22,546 nt of DNA, from the NCBI GenBank assembly GCA_036897095.1, contig JAYMSP010002773.1, positions 1-22,546 of the forward strand, written 5' to 3'. Positions 10,030 through 20,958 of this stretch are shown one piece after another (the first letter of the stretch is position 1; each line of letters begins with the position of its first letter). The translations under genes were made by a program, and so were the position numbers. The notes beneath the pieces are model-generated. The model searched no databases. It was not told where the DNA came from and was given only the letters and a program-made list of their open reading frames with translations. The DNA is from Plantago elongata (lineage: Eukaryota; Streptophyta; Magnoliopsida; Lamiales; Plantaginaceae).

Positions 10030-11006
10030 AGTTGAAATTATTACTTGAAGAAATAAGTCAATTAGTTTGAGTTGTAAGAAAGTAAAGAAATTCATACATC
10101 TTTGGAAGGATGATGAATGGTGGCTATTTAAAATGGTTGTATATATGTTTGACACATATAAGCCATTACGGATAGTTTTGCATTAAACATTAAAATAAAA
10201 GTATTGGTTAATGAAGACTGTCATTGTGAAAGACTTGATTATAAGTTATATAATATCTCGCTATTACTGTTTCACTGGATGAACTTGATATGATATTATA
10301 AATCGCATGTTCACTAGTATTGGAATGTGTTGTCTTGCTTATTAATATTCTGTAGAGAATATAATACTGAGTTATATAGATGTTGTTGTCATTATTGGAT
10401 TGTCCCATTGAAGTATACATCAACTGCATATGAGTATGTCGTATAGAACGACTGTATATTTATTATGTGAATCAGATATACCTCATGCAAAATAACACCA
10501 CACGTGAACATTGGGAGTTAGCGTAAACTTGGTTTATGCATGTCAAGACTTTTGTATAGATATGGTGATTTGAGTCATCATATACTATAACATTTATTCA
10601 TCTTAATAACAATATTAGATTTGATCGTATCTGGTAATTGGATTATATTTAATAATTAGATTATTAAATGTTCAACAACTTTAGTCTGGTACAATGCTGA
10701 TATGAGTTCTTAGAAGAACATGGGTAGTTACAATTCTTAGTAATCAAATTTAGAGATTGCAATTACTAGTACGATTGCATATGCTAAGGAACCAAAATTT
10801 TACGATATTAGCAAGAATGTATTGAGACTTTATCAATGAATTAGATACCATTGCTAGATAATGACATAGAAATAAAGTGAATTCTCCTTGAGTAAACATT
10901 GGCTGATTCTTTCACCAAATCTTGTCTCCAGAAAGACAATTTTGCTATTTAAAGAATCTACGTGTTGGACGCACCTGAATGATTGACTCTAGGCCAAGTG
11001 GGAGAT
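10030..11006 (+). pseudogene. Strongly decayed 3' end of a second copia pol (RNase H), plus strand
   Basis: Plus-strand fragments are STIAYAKEPKFYDISKNVLR (10767-10826 region), LADSFTKSCLQKDNFAI and YVLDAPE-stop-LTLGQVGDW. They match the end of copia RNase H ('...IADPFTKxL...') just before the polypurine tract. Stops are frequent. From 10030 to about 10740 I can identify only possible shreds of pol and no clear domain. It is a different copia family from the minus-strand copy, in the opposite orientation. Confidence 0.6.
10996..11006 (+). promoter_or_regulatory. Polypurine tract of the plus-strand copia element
   Basis: AAGTGGGAGAT directly precedes the TG that opens the LTR. It is the standard plus-strand primer site of many plant copia families. 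Confidence 0.7.
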
Positions 11007-12815
11007 TGGAAGTATATATATCCTAAAGACAATCGATTGAGGACAAATATACATTTTCGATTCATCATTTATTTATGATCATTATTCATCTATAAATAGG
11101 CATTGCAATATATGCAAATATTATTATATGTGTGTCTATAATTATTTACATATGTGTTCTCATGAGAATTATGTTATCATTAAGAATACGAGATCTTGAG
11201 TGACATAACATAACTCTAAAATGACCCTAATCAATGACCATTGAGAATGGGATATCGATGATGCATTGGAGATTGACATGTAGTCTGCATCATATCCTTT
11301 GAGGATTTAGTAGTTCTCACGACTACGAATTACTTGGTAATTTGTGATGGACACATGGACACTTTAGAGAGTGTTGGTATACCCAGCCGAGAAACCGTTT
11401 GATGTAATCTATTTTACGTGTCTACGGAAGTAACAGTTTGTAGGGTGGTGTAATAGTCCTTTGACTTGAGGTTGATACTTACTACATGTGTGGACTCGTG
11501 TGTTTTGACCATGACCAATGCTTGCACTCCTTGTAGAGGTAGATACGGAATGTGTTGGCACGAAACACATGTCAGTAGTAATGGAACCAAAAATATGATT
11601 CATGCCTCGAAATAGACTTGGAGAAAACACTTAACTTCTCATAACTAGTTTGATCAAAGTCGTTGGCCAACGCAGGATATATTTGGAATGGTGTTCAAAT
11701 ATTATTGGATCAATTAATAGAATGACATAAAAGTGATTAAGTTATTGGAACATACACGAATTCAAGTTCTAGACTTAATCGAGTGTTCGTGAATGAAGGG
11801 ACCGTATCATCATGAGCTCTACATTACAGGTGGTTTACAATCCTTTTAAACATTCTTTATATAATAAGAGTGTTGCGTAAATTGTCTAGGATTTACCTAA
11901 ACCTTAATTAGATTAGTGCTTACTTACATAAGCCCCTATGGGTCACACAACAAGGTGATTATTCTACCATCCGAGTATTAGAGTAAATTAAATATTAATT
12001 GGATTAATGAATATTTAATTTACATTATTGAGAATTGATCTATTTGATAGAGTTAATTAATAAGTCAAATTAGATTATCGGACTTAGTTAATTGTTATAC
12101 TGTTAGAAAGTAAATGAATTAAATTATTAATTTATATTAGAAAAAAGATTAATTAGATTAAATTGGATGTAATTAATAATGTAATAAAGTTTATTTGGAT
12201 AAGTTTAAAATGAGGTCCAAATATAAAAGAGAGAAAGAAAATAAACCAGGTTTGGTGGGTTTTGAATCCACAATCAAATGTTTGATGGACTAAAGCTAAA
12301 CTCAGATGGCTAAGAGCCCTGATGCTTTTAGAGTAAGTTAAGCATTTGTAGAAAATACTACTGGACGAAAATAGAGATGAAAATAGAAGGACACGTTCTT
12401 CTTCTGTTTTTTCTTGTGCATTTTTCTCCTCCTTGCTTGGCAATTATGTTTTCTTTCTTCATGCTTCAATTCTCCATAATCATACTCAATAAATAGTTTG
12501 ATATAGTTTCGAACGGGAACTCCTAGCGTTCTTCGATAGAATCAATTGTCTATGAATATCGAAGTTCGGAATGTTAATCATGATATATCATTGGGTCCCA
12601 CATATCTTACATGACGGACTGATTCGATGTGCTTGACGAATGAATATGAAAAAGAGCTTTAAGGCTTTAAAGTTGTTATCTGAAAAACTAATGCTGCATG
12701 TAAGTATTAATTTAATTGTTTACATATTTATGTATATAATCATTAAATCAAAATTTAAATGTAATAAATTTTATTAATTCCGTTGAGTTAATCTATCTTT
12801 CTATATTTACGAACA
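11007..12815 (+). mobile_element. 3' LTR of the plus-strand copia element (about 1.8 kb)
   Basis: The LTR starts with TGGAAGTATATATATCCTAA right after the polypurine tract. The body has the long, non-coding, moderately AT-rich character of a large copia LTR. It includes TATGGGTCACACAAC at 11937-11951 and an AT-rich stretch after 11980. The 3' boundary is placed near TTACGAACA at about 12815 by comparison with the usual 'ATTCCGTTG...' LTR end. No target duplication can be tested because the other end of the element is lost. The start is well supported and the end approximate. Confidence 0.5.
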
Positions 12816-13079
12816 TTGACGTATGCCCTTTTTCCCTTTTTAGTTTTGCTTTCAAAGAAGAGGTCGCTATTCCAAGCTTCTTTTCATCACCTTTTCAATT
12901 TTCTTCTCGTGGAATTGTGGCTCTTATTGGCTCAGAAGTTTCAATATACTCATTAAAGCACATTAATACCCATGATTATTATAGATAACGTGGACCAATC
13001 TATAAAGGAAATCATTTTTTAGGTCTTGTATATGAAGAATATACGTACGTATTCATGCGCGCCCACTTCCATTAATTAT
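12816..13079. other. Unassigned AT-rich sequence
   Basis: It lies between the copia LTR and the first MITE. I see no ORF, repeat or RNA structure. Confidence 0.4.
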
Positions 13080-13081
13080 TA

Positions 13082-13311
13082 CTCTCTCCATACCGCTAAG
13101 AACGAAATATTTAAAAAAATCGTAATTACTAAAAAAATATATAATATGTAGTTAAGAATAAGTTTGAGATAGAAAAGTACATACGGACCCAATAATATAT
13201 AGTGTAAAATAAGTTGTATTATGAGGTTATTACTTAAAATGGAAAAATGTTTCGTCATTAACGTAACGCCTAAAATGAAAATATGTTTCATTTGTAATGA
13301 GACGGAGAAAG
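13082..13311. mobile_element. Stowaway-like MITE 1 (230 bp)
   Basis: The ends are CTCTCTCCATACCGC at the left and GAGACGGAGAAAG at the right. They form an imperfect terminal inverted repeat (8 of the first 10 positions pair) and both are flanked by TA, the Stowaway/Tc1-mariner target. The interior contains TTAAGAATAAGTTTGAGAT and CCCAATAATATATAGTG, which recur in MITE 2. No transposase is encoded. Confidence 0.7.
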
Positions 13312-13321
13312 TAGAATGTAA

Positions 13322-13552
13322 TGCTCCCTCCATCCGTTTTATTAATAATGAAATAATTTAATTTTATACATTTAAAAAAAAAAGAATATATTGTATATGA
13401 TTAAGAATGAGTTTAAAATTAAAAAATACATATGAACCTAATAATATATGGTAAAAATGAATTATATTTTAGATATTATTTTTATAAATAAAAATATATT
13501 TTATTTTAGTGAGACGTTAAAAAGAATATTTTAAATTTAGTGGGAGGAACTA
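13322..13552. mobile_element. Stowaway-like MITE 2 (about 230 bp)
   Basis: The left end GCTCCCTCCATCCG and right end GTGGGAGGAAC are degenerate Stowaway termini. The right end is followed by TA. The interior words TTAAGAATGAGTTTAAAAT and CCTAATAATATATGGTA align in the same order and orientation with MITE 1. It is a diverged member of the same family, ten bases away from MITE 1. Confidence 0.65.
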
Positions 13553-13639
13553 GTTGTTAGTATAAACTGGAAGATTGCACCAACACAAACCAGTAATCTT
13601 ACCATTAACTTCAACCCATCTGGCTCGATTTTTTTAACT

Positions 13640-13735
13640 GAAAACTCCTTTAGTTTAATTTAGTTCAATAAATTTTAATTAAAAATAATATAATCTTATT
13701 CGTTTTACGTATTATTGTATAGAGAAAATGAAAAT
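13640..13735. repeat. Dispersed repeat, copy 2 (related to 4700-4795)
   Basis: TTTAGTTTAATTTAGTTCAA is followed by TTTTAATTAAAAATAATATA, ATCTTATTCGTTTTACG and TATAGAGAAAATGAAAATG. These are the same words in the same order as near 4700-4795, so the two are dispersed copies of an AT-rich, probably MITE-derived repeat. Confidence 0.4.
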
Positions 13736-15429
13736 GGGAGCTAGGAGAATACAAATATAGTATACTCTTTTTTATTAATAGCTAGTCTTTAATTATCAAT
13801 AAACAAGTTAAGTTTGAAAAATATATGGTTCATACATCTTTGAACATGCTTTTCACAGTTGAACTAAATTAATAATAGACATTGCATACTTGCATTTCAT
13901 GACCTTTTACCATTTCTCCCACCAATATTTTCCTTCTACATTGATGAGGATTACAAATGTTCTTATACTTCTAAAGTTCCCGTTTATGAATATGCGGATG
14001 TAGCTTAAGTTAGGACCATATATCCAACCATGAGATTATTATTATTTGTGGAGAATTTTATTAGCTGGAAACTCATCTTTTTTCATGGCCAATAAAACAC
14101 TGTTCTTTTCAATTTCTCTTTTTTGTGTAAACTCATGTTTGTCCAATAAAGCTCCGTGGTTTAAAAAGAAACAAATTTTATGTTATCAAGTCCTAAAATG
14201 TCCACACAAAAGAAAAACAACTATATGAGTAACCACATTATGTGTCGTGCACATACCGGAGCAAGAAATTATAAGTATGGATAATACAAAGATTAGAAAA
14301 TAGGGCATATTATATGTTGAATTTTCAAAATTTTGGAGGTCGTCTCGGTCTACCACTTAATTTGTCTCCGGCGCCATTGGCATTCGATGATAGTCTTAAT
14401 AAAGGGTATTACAATTTCAACCTCAAAATTTGATGTTGAACAGCAGTCGTTGAGGGTTCAGTTTCATTTTGGAGCAGAGTTCTATGTCATATGAAGTTGA
14501 TAGAGTGATTTTAATTTATTAATTTTTCCAAAAAAAGGAAAAGAAATATAAACAAATAAACAATGTTGAAATGAAAGAATCAACAGTAACCATTAAAATT
14601 TATTGATTTAAATTAAAGAATAGGTACGCCTACCAAGCAAAATATAACCATCATTATTCTTTCTTCCAACCTATCAAAGGGGCCATCATGCAAAATTAAG
14701 AGATAGAATACCTTCCACTCTTAGGATACCCGCTCAGGGAGGCTCGTCTCCGAGTCTACATATACAGAAAACCCTTATAACATTGACAATATGTGACGTA
14801 GGGACATTACCGATAAAATTAGTGTTCATGTTCGTTGTCTCCGCCTTTAAATACCCCCTTCAAGATTCAATAATGAATACCCCATTGTTTTTATAAACTT
14901 TCAGTCTCATTACAACCCCTTCAAGACGTACAACTCATTCCTAACATCTAGTAATTGTTACGGGTAAACCAGCTCAAAAGAGTCATCCAACTCTTCCTCT
15001 CTTCTTATACAAACATAGATTGTTTGGTTTGGAATTAAAACTAATAAAATCTGGTTAATATAATGAATTCTTTAATGTTACACCAAAGACTATTAGAGCT
15101 GTCATAGGCTCATAGCATGAATTACACTTTCGGGGATGAAAAATTGAAAAAACAGTCCAATTTGGCTCAATTTGGAGAGGCATGAAGTCTGATTAGGGCA
15201 TCTAATACAACGTTTAATCAATAGAGTGAAAACTGAAAAAGGTTAAAAGTTCTCAACTCAAATCAGTCTCGTCGTCTACTCGAAATTCACTTGCAGAGAA
15301 AATCAAATAACAAGAGAAAATCAAATAACACGAGGAATCTACCACAAACTTCCAAAGCTCTTTCCCGTGAAAATTGGAGAAGTTTTGCAAATGACTATTT
15401 TAAATCATTTGTCTCGCTGTTGCATGCCC
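13736..15429. other. Non-coding sequence without recognised features
   Basis: About 1.7 kb of AT-rich sequence. A 17-bp word (GAGAAAATCAAATAACA) occurs twice at 15296-15312 and 15314-15330. The short open frames present (for example 14046-14228) are Phe/Lys-rich and show no family motif. I see no element ends in this stretch. Confidence 0.45.
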
Positions 15430-15506
15430 TAATTTTACAGTATTTCACTTATTCTCCACGTATTTTAATAAATTTAATAATTTATTTACCCTAATTTTAC
15501 AGTATT
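15430..15506. repeat. ~62-bp tandem repeat, left part
   Basis: The unit begins CTAATTTTACAGTATTT and runs through ACTTATTCTCCACG, TTTTAATAAATT and AATAATTTATTTACC. One whole copy (15430-15490) and the start of a second are present here. The second copy resumes at 17686, after the inserted LTR. Confidence 0.85.
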
Positions 15507-17685
15507 TGTAGCGCTCCAATTTTTTTTAAATACAACTTTAAAAAAGTACAGCTCGTGTTAGTTCTTACACTTTGAAATTCGACGAATTTAGATTTGTAAA
15601 ATTAAAAACGTAATTCCACACCTCGTGTGTCCTTACACTTGACATAAAAGTTCTTAAAATAAGTTCGTGAACTAGTAATAATATACAACGGAATTATAAA
15701 TCATAAAATCCTTACAACTGTACAAAGTAGAAATCTTGAACTTGAAATACTAATGGGACTTTGGTAATGATCATTGCTCCGGCAACGCTCCACTCCAAAT
15801 TCGGCTTCAAACCTAAAATAGATATTTTAGAAAGGGGTCAGTCGTGACCACTGACTGAGCAAGTATCCATGCACATGTCATGAACTACAGTTCTATCTTC
15901 TTGTCTTTTAGATCTTTTAATTTCACTTAATGCAATGCATCCTATGACTTGAATTGACTTGACTATGAACAATTAAACTTGTACTTGAATTGAAACTTTG
16001 TAAACAGGAACATCCTTTTGTTTTTGATCAATTCTAAATAGGTCATTTATTATGTTGGACTTTTTGTCAGTCTCCTCTATTTATATTTTACTATGGTAGA
16101 GGACTAAAAATGAATAATAGTGTACCTTTAACTTAAGGAACTTAACTTTAAACTTTTACTCTAAAGACATGACTTGAAACATAACTTAATTTGTGAACTC
16201 ATTTGGCATCGTAAGGTACATCCCCAATCAATAGTGACCACTTAACATGGATAGTCACGGTTTGCTAGTTGGCTAGCCGATGATGACCGCTCAACTTGAA
16301 TAGCCACGATTTGCTAGTTGTCTAGTTGATGGTGACCGCTTAACTTAAACGGTCATGATTTGCTAGTTGCCTAGCTGATGGTGACTGCTTAACATGATAG
16401 TCACAATTTGCTTGTTGTCTAGTCTATGGTGACCGCTTAACAAGATAGTCACGATTTGCTAGTTTCCTAGCTAATGGTGACCATTTAACTTGGTTGATCA
16501 CGATTTGTTTGGAGACCTTACTGGCTCATTATTGACATGATTTGAAATTATTTTTAATTTAACTTTAAATCTTAAATAACTTGTAAGCTCATTAGCATGA
16601 ATGTATGCTCTTACATTCTAAACTTATGAATACATGAATTAAGGTGTGTGTAAACATAACCAAATCATACCATGCTCATCTTAGAACATGTGCACAAAGT
16701 TTTCCAACAGGAACAACAATTGTAACAATATGAACTATGCAACATCTAGTAAAAGTACCAACACAACCATAGGAAAATCTTTCATGCAATATACATCATT
16801 TGAACTAGATTGATATTTGTACCATGATACTGCTATTACACAATATAATCTCCACACCATAAATTATTCAAAACAAACAACTAGCCTAACTAGTCACACA
16901 TACATTCGGCCATTATAAAGTACTGCACATATACTTACACCAGATCCAACATATATACAATTACGTACAATCATACTTACAAAGAAACGAAGCAAGTAGC
17001 AGTTAACTAAATTTGGGTGAGCATCGTATCAGATTTTTCATATGTCAACAACATTTATTTTCGATCATCATATCATAATCATACTTTGCAACAATAACAT
17101 AACCTATCATATATAACGAGCAATCGACCAAATAATCATGAATGATCCTTATGATAACTTGTAAATATCACATATAATAGCATTGGAGAAAGTTAATTAA
17201 CCGTGGATACAAGTTCTAGGGGAACTCGCCTGGAAAAGAACAAATACGATATTAAGGATCAATGATGTCTTAGAAAATGACCCTGTGTTCGACGTCACAT
17301 ACATAATTATTGGGACTCCAAAACGGAGTTCCCTCCAGTTACAATGTAGGATGGTGTGTTAGGCTATCCAAAAACCAGCTCGATCCGACGATTAATGAAC
17401 CGGAAATCGTATTTTCAATAAGACTGCGTCTGGCAGAATTTCTAGTGTGGAAAAAGTGTTTAACTCCAGTTTTTCTTTGAAAAAAAGAGGCTAGTGTTAG
17501 TGTTAGATATGATAGCGGACGTGGTCTTGTATCTGGGTTAGATAATGGGTTGGAAGGGTAAAGTTGGACCAAAATTAAAAGGTAAAATAATTGGCCATAG
17601 GAAAAAATGACTTACGAACTATGCTCTAACATTTAGTACACTCTACAACGCCTAAATTTGAATTACCAATTTTTGGGCTGTTGCA
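15507..17685. mobile_element. Solo LTR, 2179 bp, flanked by a perfect 5-bp duplication
   Basis: The ends are TGTAGCGCTCCAA...CCAATTTTTGGGCTGTTGCA, with TG...CA termini. GTATT occurs on both sides (15502-15506 and 17686-17690), an LTR-retrotransposon-type target duplication. The ends are weakly inverted (TGTAGCGCTCCAA against TGCAACAGCCCAA) and resemble the TGTCACGCCCC end of the gypsy LTR at 19544. No internal coding region, primer-binding site or second LTR is seen, so it is best read as a solo LTR left by LTR-LTR recombination. Orientation is not certain; the end sequence suggests a gypsy family on the minus strand. Confidence 0.8.
16234..16507. repeat. ~49-bp tandem repeat inside the solo LTR, five full copies plus a partial
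   Basis: Units start at 16234, 16283, 16332, 16381 and 16429, with a truncated sixth at about 16477. The consensus begins GTGACCGCTTAAC, contains GATAGTCACGATTTGCTAG and ends CTAGCTGATG. Unit lengths are 49, 49, 49, 48 and 48. Each unit carries GTGAC and, about 20 bp later, GTCAC or a variant, so a short hairpin could form. Confidence 0.9.
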
Positions 17686-17865
17686 GTATTTTACTTATTC
17701 TCCACGTGTTTTTAATAAATTCAATAATTTATTTACCCAAATTTTACAATATTTTACTTATTCTCCACGAGTTTTTAATAAATTCAATAATATTTTTACC
17801 TAATTTTACAGTAGTTGACTTCTTCTCCACATGTTTTTAGTAAACTCAATAATTTATTTATTTAG
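17686..17865. repeat. ~62-bp tandem repeat, right part
   Basis: Continuation of the array split by the solo LTR. The interrupted second copy resumes with GTATTTTACTTATTCTCCACG. Copies 3 (from about 17739) and 4 (from about 17801) follow, giving about four copies in all. Words conserved in every copy are TTCTCCAC and AATTTATTTA or a variant. Confidence 0.88.
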
Positions 17866-17964
17866 TGAAAATAAATAATAAAATAATAATAAAATATATC
17901 GTAGATAAAATAGATAATGGATAACAAATGGATAAAATATATAAATAAAGTAAGGTAATGTTAT

Positions 17965-18125
17965 CTTCAACTGAAATTTACTGAACTGAATTGAACGAAA
18001 TTGAATGGAACTTAACTGAAGTAAATTATAAATTATAACTAAATAGAGCTGAGCTAAACTAAACTGAACTGAATTGAATTAAATTGAACTGAATGAAATT
18101 GAATTGAATTGAAATGAACTGAATT
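17965..18125. repeat. Degenerate GAACTGAATT-type repeat
   Basis: Short words such as AACTGAA, ACTGAATTGAA and AAATTGAATTGAA recur about every 5-15 bases. AGCTGAGCTAAACTAAACTG lies in the middle. CTTCAACTG near 17969 and AGTTGAAG near 18137 could be inverted ends. It is simple-sequence-like and possibly the core of a MITE. Confidence 0.65.
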
Positions 18126-19139
18126 GAAATGATTTTAAGTTGAAGAAAAGTATGATAGTGGAAATGAATTAAAATAACATTTGATACTTGATTACCTTTT
18201 AGAATTGCTACTACTACTCTTAATCTTATTAAAATTGATATTAAGAGTTGTAACATTGTAAGGATTTATGTGGAACACACAAAAGCGTTTGCAGTTTAGC
18301 AAATATGTATCCTCATGTCGAGATATCCACGATAAATCATGTCTGCTTTTTTGAGTGGAAAATGAATTTAATGGAATAATACTTCAGACCATAGCTTATT
18401 ATCACGTCGAAGACACTAGAGTTGTATCGGGACTTTTAATTTGTTAAGTGAATTGTCACGGACAATTCTTAGCCATGAACCGATCGAGTTGGATAATAAG
18501 ATGCCGTAATGTCAATTTCCAAGGTGGCTTTGAAAAGAATAAGAAAAGAGCTATCCTCTTCACGCTTATGATTGGGCCACTGTGTAGGTACGAAGTGCAC
18601 ATTACAAATTGGCATGCAGTCCCACGATGGGAAGAGTCTACAGTCTACACTAATACATGCCACTGATTATTCATTCCTTATCTATCATCCCACAACACTG
18701 GAGCCGACCCCAACTAATATTGTATCAAATACTTCGTTTCAATTTCATCTTCACAATATTTCTTTACAAATTTAAATTCTTTACAATTTTGTATGTGTTT
18801 CAATCTCGTTTTTGTCACATGAAAATTTTATTTAATTTCCTTTACTATTTTTTGGTACTCCACGTATACCGAAGAACTTCGTACGTTTATCATTTTTAAC
18901 CGTCTCACAAAATTTCATACATTACTAAAAAATAATAAAAAATCTTAACTTTACACATAAATTAGAACCAACCCGTGACGATGCCACGGTGTAGTTTACT
19001 TTTAATAATAAATAAAAATGAAAGCGCAAAATAAAATAATTGAGAAATTAAGATAGTTAAACTTATATAAACAACATTGGTCGTATTGTCGGTGGTAGGT
19101 CTTTTTCATCCAATACTATATCATTGAGGCCACCCCCAC
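18126..19139. other. Non-coding sequence, a possible hairpin only
   Basis: The stretch 18448-18700 is less AT-rich than its surroundings and is open in several frames on both strands, but no frame shows a protein-family motif. CCGTG (18973-18977) and CACGG (18985-18989) form a short hairpin near AACCCGTGACGATGCC, reminiscent of sequences near some plant transposon ends. No element boundary can be fixed. Confidence 0.35.
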
Positions 19140-19390
19140 CAACGACACAAACATTATAAAATTTCGTTATGAATGAAGAAAGTAAAGAAAATATCAAATA
19201 GAGTTTTCTCACCAAGAGAGTACCCCCGGCCCGGGACCCGTTATAGAGATGATAAAAGTAGAGGAAAGAGAGAAGAGAGTCTCTCCGTCTAGAGAGTATC
19301 CAATCCCCGCCCCTAGGTTCGTTATGGATCAAGGAAGTAGAGAGAGAAAAGAAAAGGTATACCCGCTTATAGAGTATCTGCCAGACCCCC
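19140..19390. repeat. ~77-bp purine-rich tandem repeat, three imperfect copies
   Basis: CGTTAT anchors occur at 19165, 19239 and 19320 (spacings 74 and 81). Each is followed by GATGA/GATCA-like sequence and an AGTAGAG...GAGAAAAG purine run. An AGAGAGTA or AGAGTAT word and a C-rich patch (CCCCGGCCC, CCCCGCCCC or CCCCCC) come next. The open frames here are products of the repeat. Confidence 0.75.
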
Positions 19391-19543
19391 CAATCAACCT
19401 GTTAAATAGTAACAAATACATGTTTAGAAAAATAATATCCCTAAATCGAACAAAAATTAAATGCAAATGTATCCAACACAACCAATAGAGTTGTTTTGAA
19501 CAACCCAAATGTTGTGTGGTCATCCCACCACACACACATACAC

Positions 19544-20920
19544 TGTCACGCCCCAAAATCAAATTACTTTGGCGCGATCGGTTGTCTATTGTGATATGGG
19601 TTCAGGCCAAGACGAAGCCTAACTTTAATCCTCAAAGTATAATAATATCTCGGAGTGGTATATACAGAACATCTAAAAGTACTTTACAATAGGTACAAGT
19701 CCTCAGTACATAACAAAACATCTCAACAGTACAATCATCATCTAAAATACATCTCCATAGTACGCAACATCTACTAAATAATCTTCATAATCCATCATCC
19801 ATCTATCATCTCAACTCCAAAGTACCTCCGTTCGATCACTTACTAAATATCTGAAAAGGGGGTGTAAGGGTGAGCTCCTGACACTTTTACCCAAATCAAA
19901 TACATATATAGAGAAGTATGCATACAGTTTTATATTTCAAACATATTCGAATGGGTCCACAATTATCCCTTAACACATAAGAGTCCATAATAACATAACG
20001 AAGATCTCCAAAAGTACGACAATACCCCCGAAAGGGTCCACATAATTCATAGGCATATCGATTAGCATAAACGTTCGTACACATAATCCATACTTTATCA
20101 AAACACTTTTACAAATCGTATACACAAATAAAACATTTTATGAGATACACATACATGATCCTTCTTTGAAAAAACTATTATACCAAGTTTCATTAATTGA
20201 TATAATAATCGCAGGTACTTTGGAAATTAAAAAGTATACAGATTTTATATACGAAAAATATAATCAAAAGTGTCAATAGTTCCCTCACCGTGAATTTATA
20301 AATTGGTTCCACCTAGGGGCGACCATCACCGCTCCACGTATTCATCACCACCACCATAGAATTGTCGATCGAGTCCATGAAATACAAATACAGTTATCAT
20401 GATCTAATACCAAAATTCAAGGTCCAGAAACTAATCATGACGTCAAATCCATATTTAGTCCACGACCCTCAAACTTTAATACTAGTAATTAATTAGTACT
20501 AATCACCTTGACTTCAATACCTTGATTAACTTGGTCCAACATATTGCGGAGTAGACAATCTGCACCAGCACCTTCTAAAACTCAATCCTTATAGTCCTGT
20601 TCCGATCGTAATCTGGCAATACGGTAACTTTTTGGCTCTTCAAAACTCCAGTCGGTTTATAATATATAATTAGACATAGAAACCCTTAATAATCATCCAT
20701 GATCGGGCCAATTATCCAATAACAAACTTATTTACGGTCCAACCCGTATTGATATTATAATCCGGTTCAAATCCAATAAACTCGATAAATCTGTTTTTAT
20801 TTTATCGATCCGTAAAATAATAATTTATAATCTCATATAACAACTCGAGTCCATATAATTAACTCGTCTCCAATATAAATTTAAATATACGTCCATTAAA
20901 TATTTTTTCGGGATTTTACA
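19544..20920 (-). mobile_element. Gypsy-type LTR (3' LTR), 1377 bp
   Basis: On the plus strand the segment runs TGTCACGCCCCAAAATC...TTCGGGATTTTACA, so on the minus strand it reads TGTAAAATCCCG...GGGGCGTGACA with TG...CA ends. It directly abuts a polypurine tract (minus GGAGGGAAGGA) at 20921-20931. This fixes it as the 3' LTR of a minus-strand gypsy element whose body lies to the right. It contains no ORF of note. Confidence 0.8.
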
Positions 20921-20958
20921 TCCTTCCCTCCTTAAAAGAAGTTTTGTCCTCAAAACTT
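20921..20958 (-). pseudogene. Gypsy polypurine tract and last pol codons
   Basis: The minus strand reads FEDKTSFK, the ending common in plant gypsy polyproteins ('...FEDEIFFKGG'), and then AAGGAGGGAAGGA, the polypurine tract, touching the LTR. Further upstream in the element (to the right) no pol sequence is visible, so nearly all of the internal region is missing or replaced. Confidence 0.65.

Noticed and set aside
11409-12443. Minus-strand open frames within the copia LTR
   Set aside because: They lie within the inferred LTR, have no motifs, and are interrupted elsewhere; LTRs of this type are non-coding.
16234-16507. CRISPR-like array
   Set aside because: The units are contiguous 49-bp repeats without unique spacers, inside a plant LTR.
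18448-18899. Overlapping short open frames on both strands
   Set aside because: No frame has recognisable motifs, a start context or splice logic that would build a gene. The openness on both strands is only slightly above chance.
19063-19562. Open frames of 77-89 aa on both strands
   Set aside because: They are translations of the 77-bp tandem repeat and its flanks; sequence similarity follows the DNA repeat, not a protein frame.
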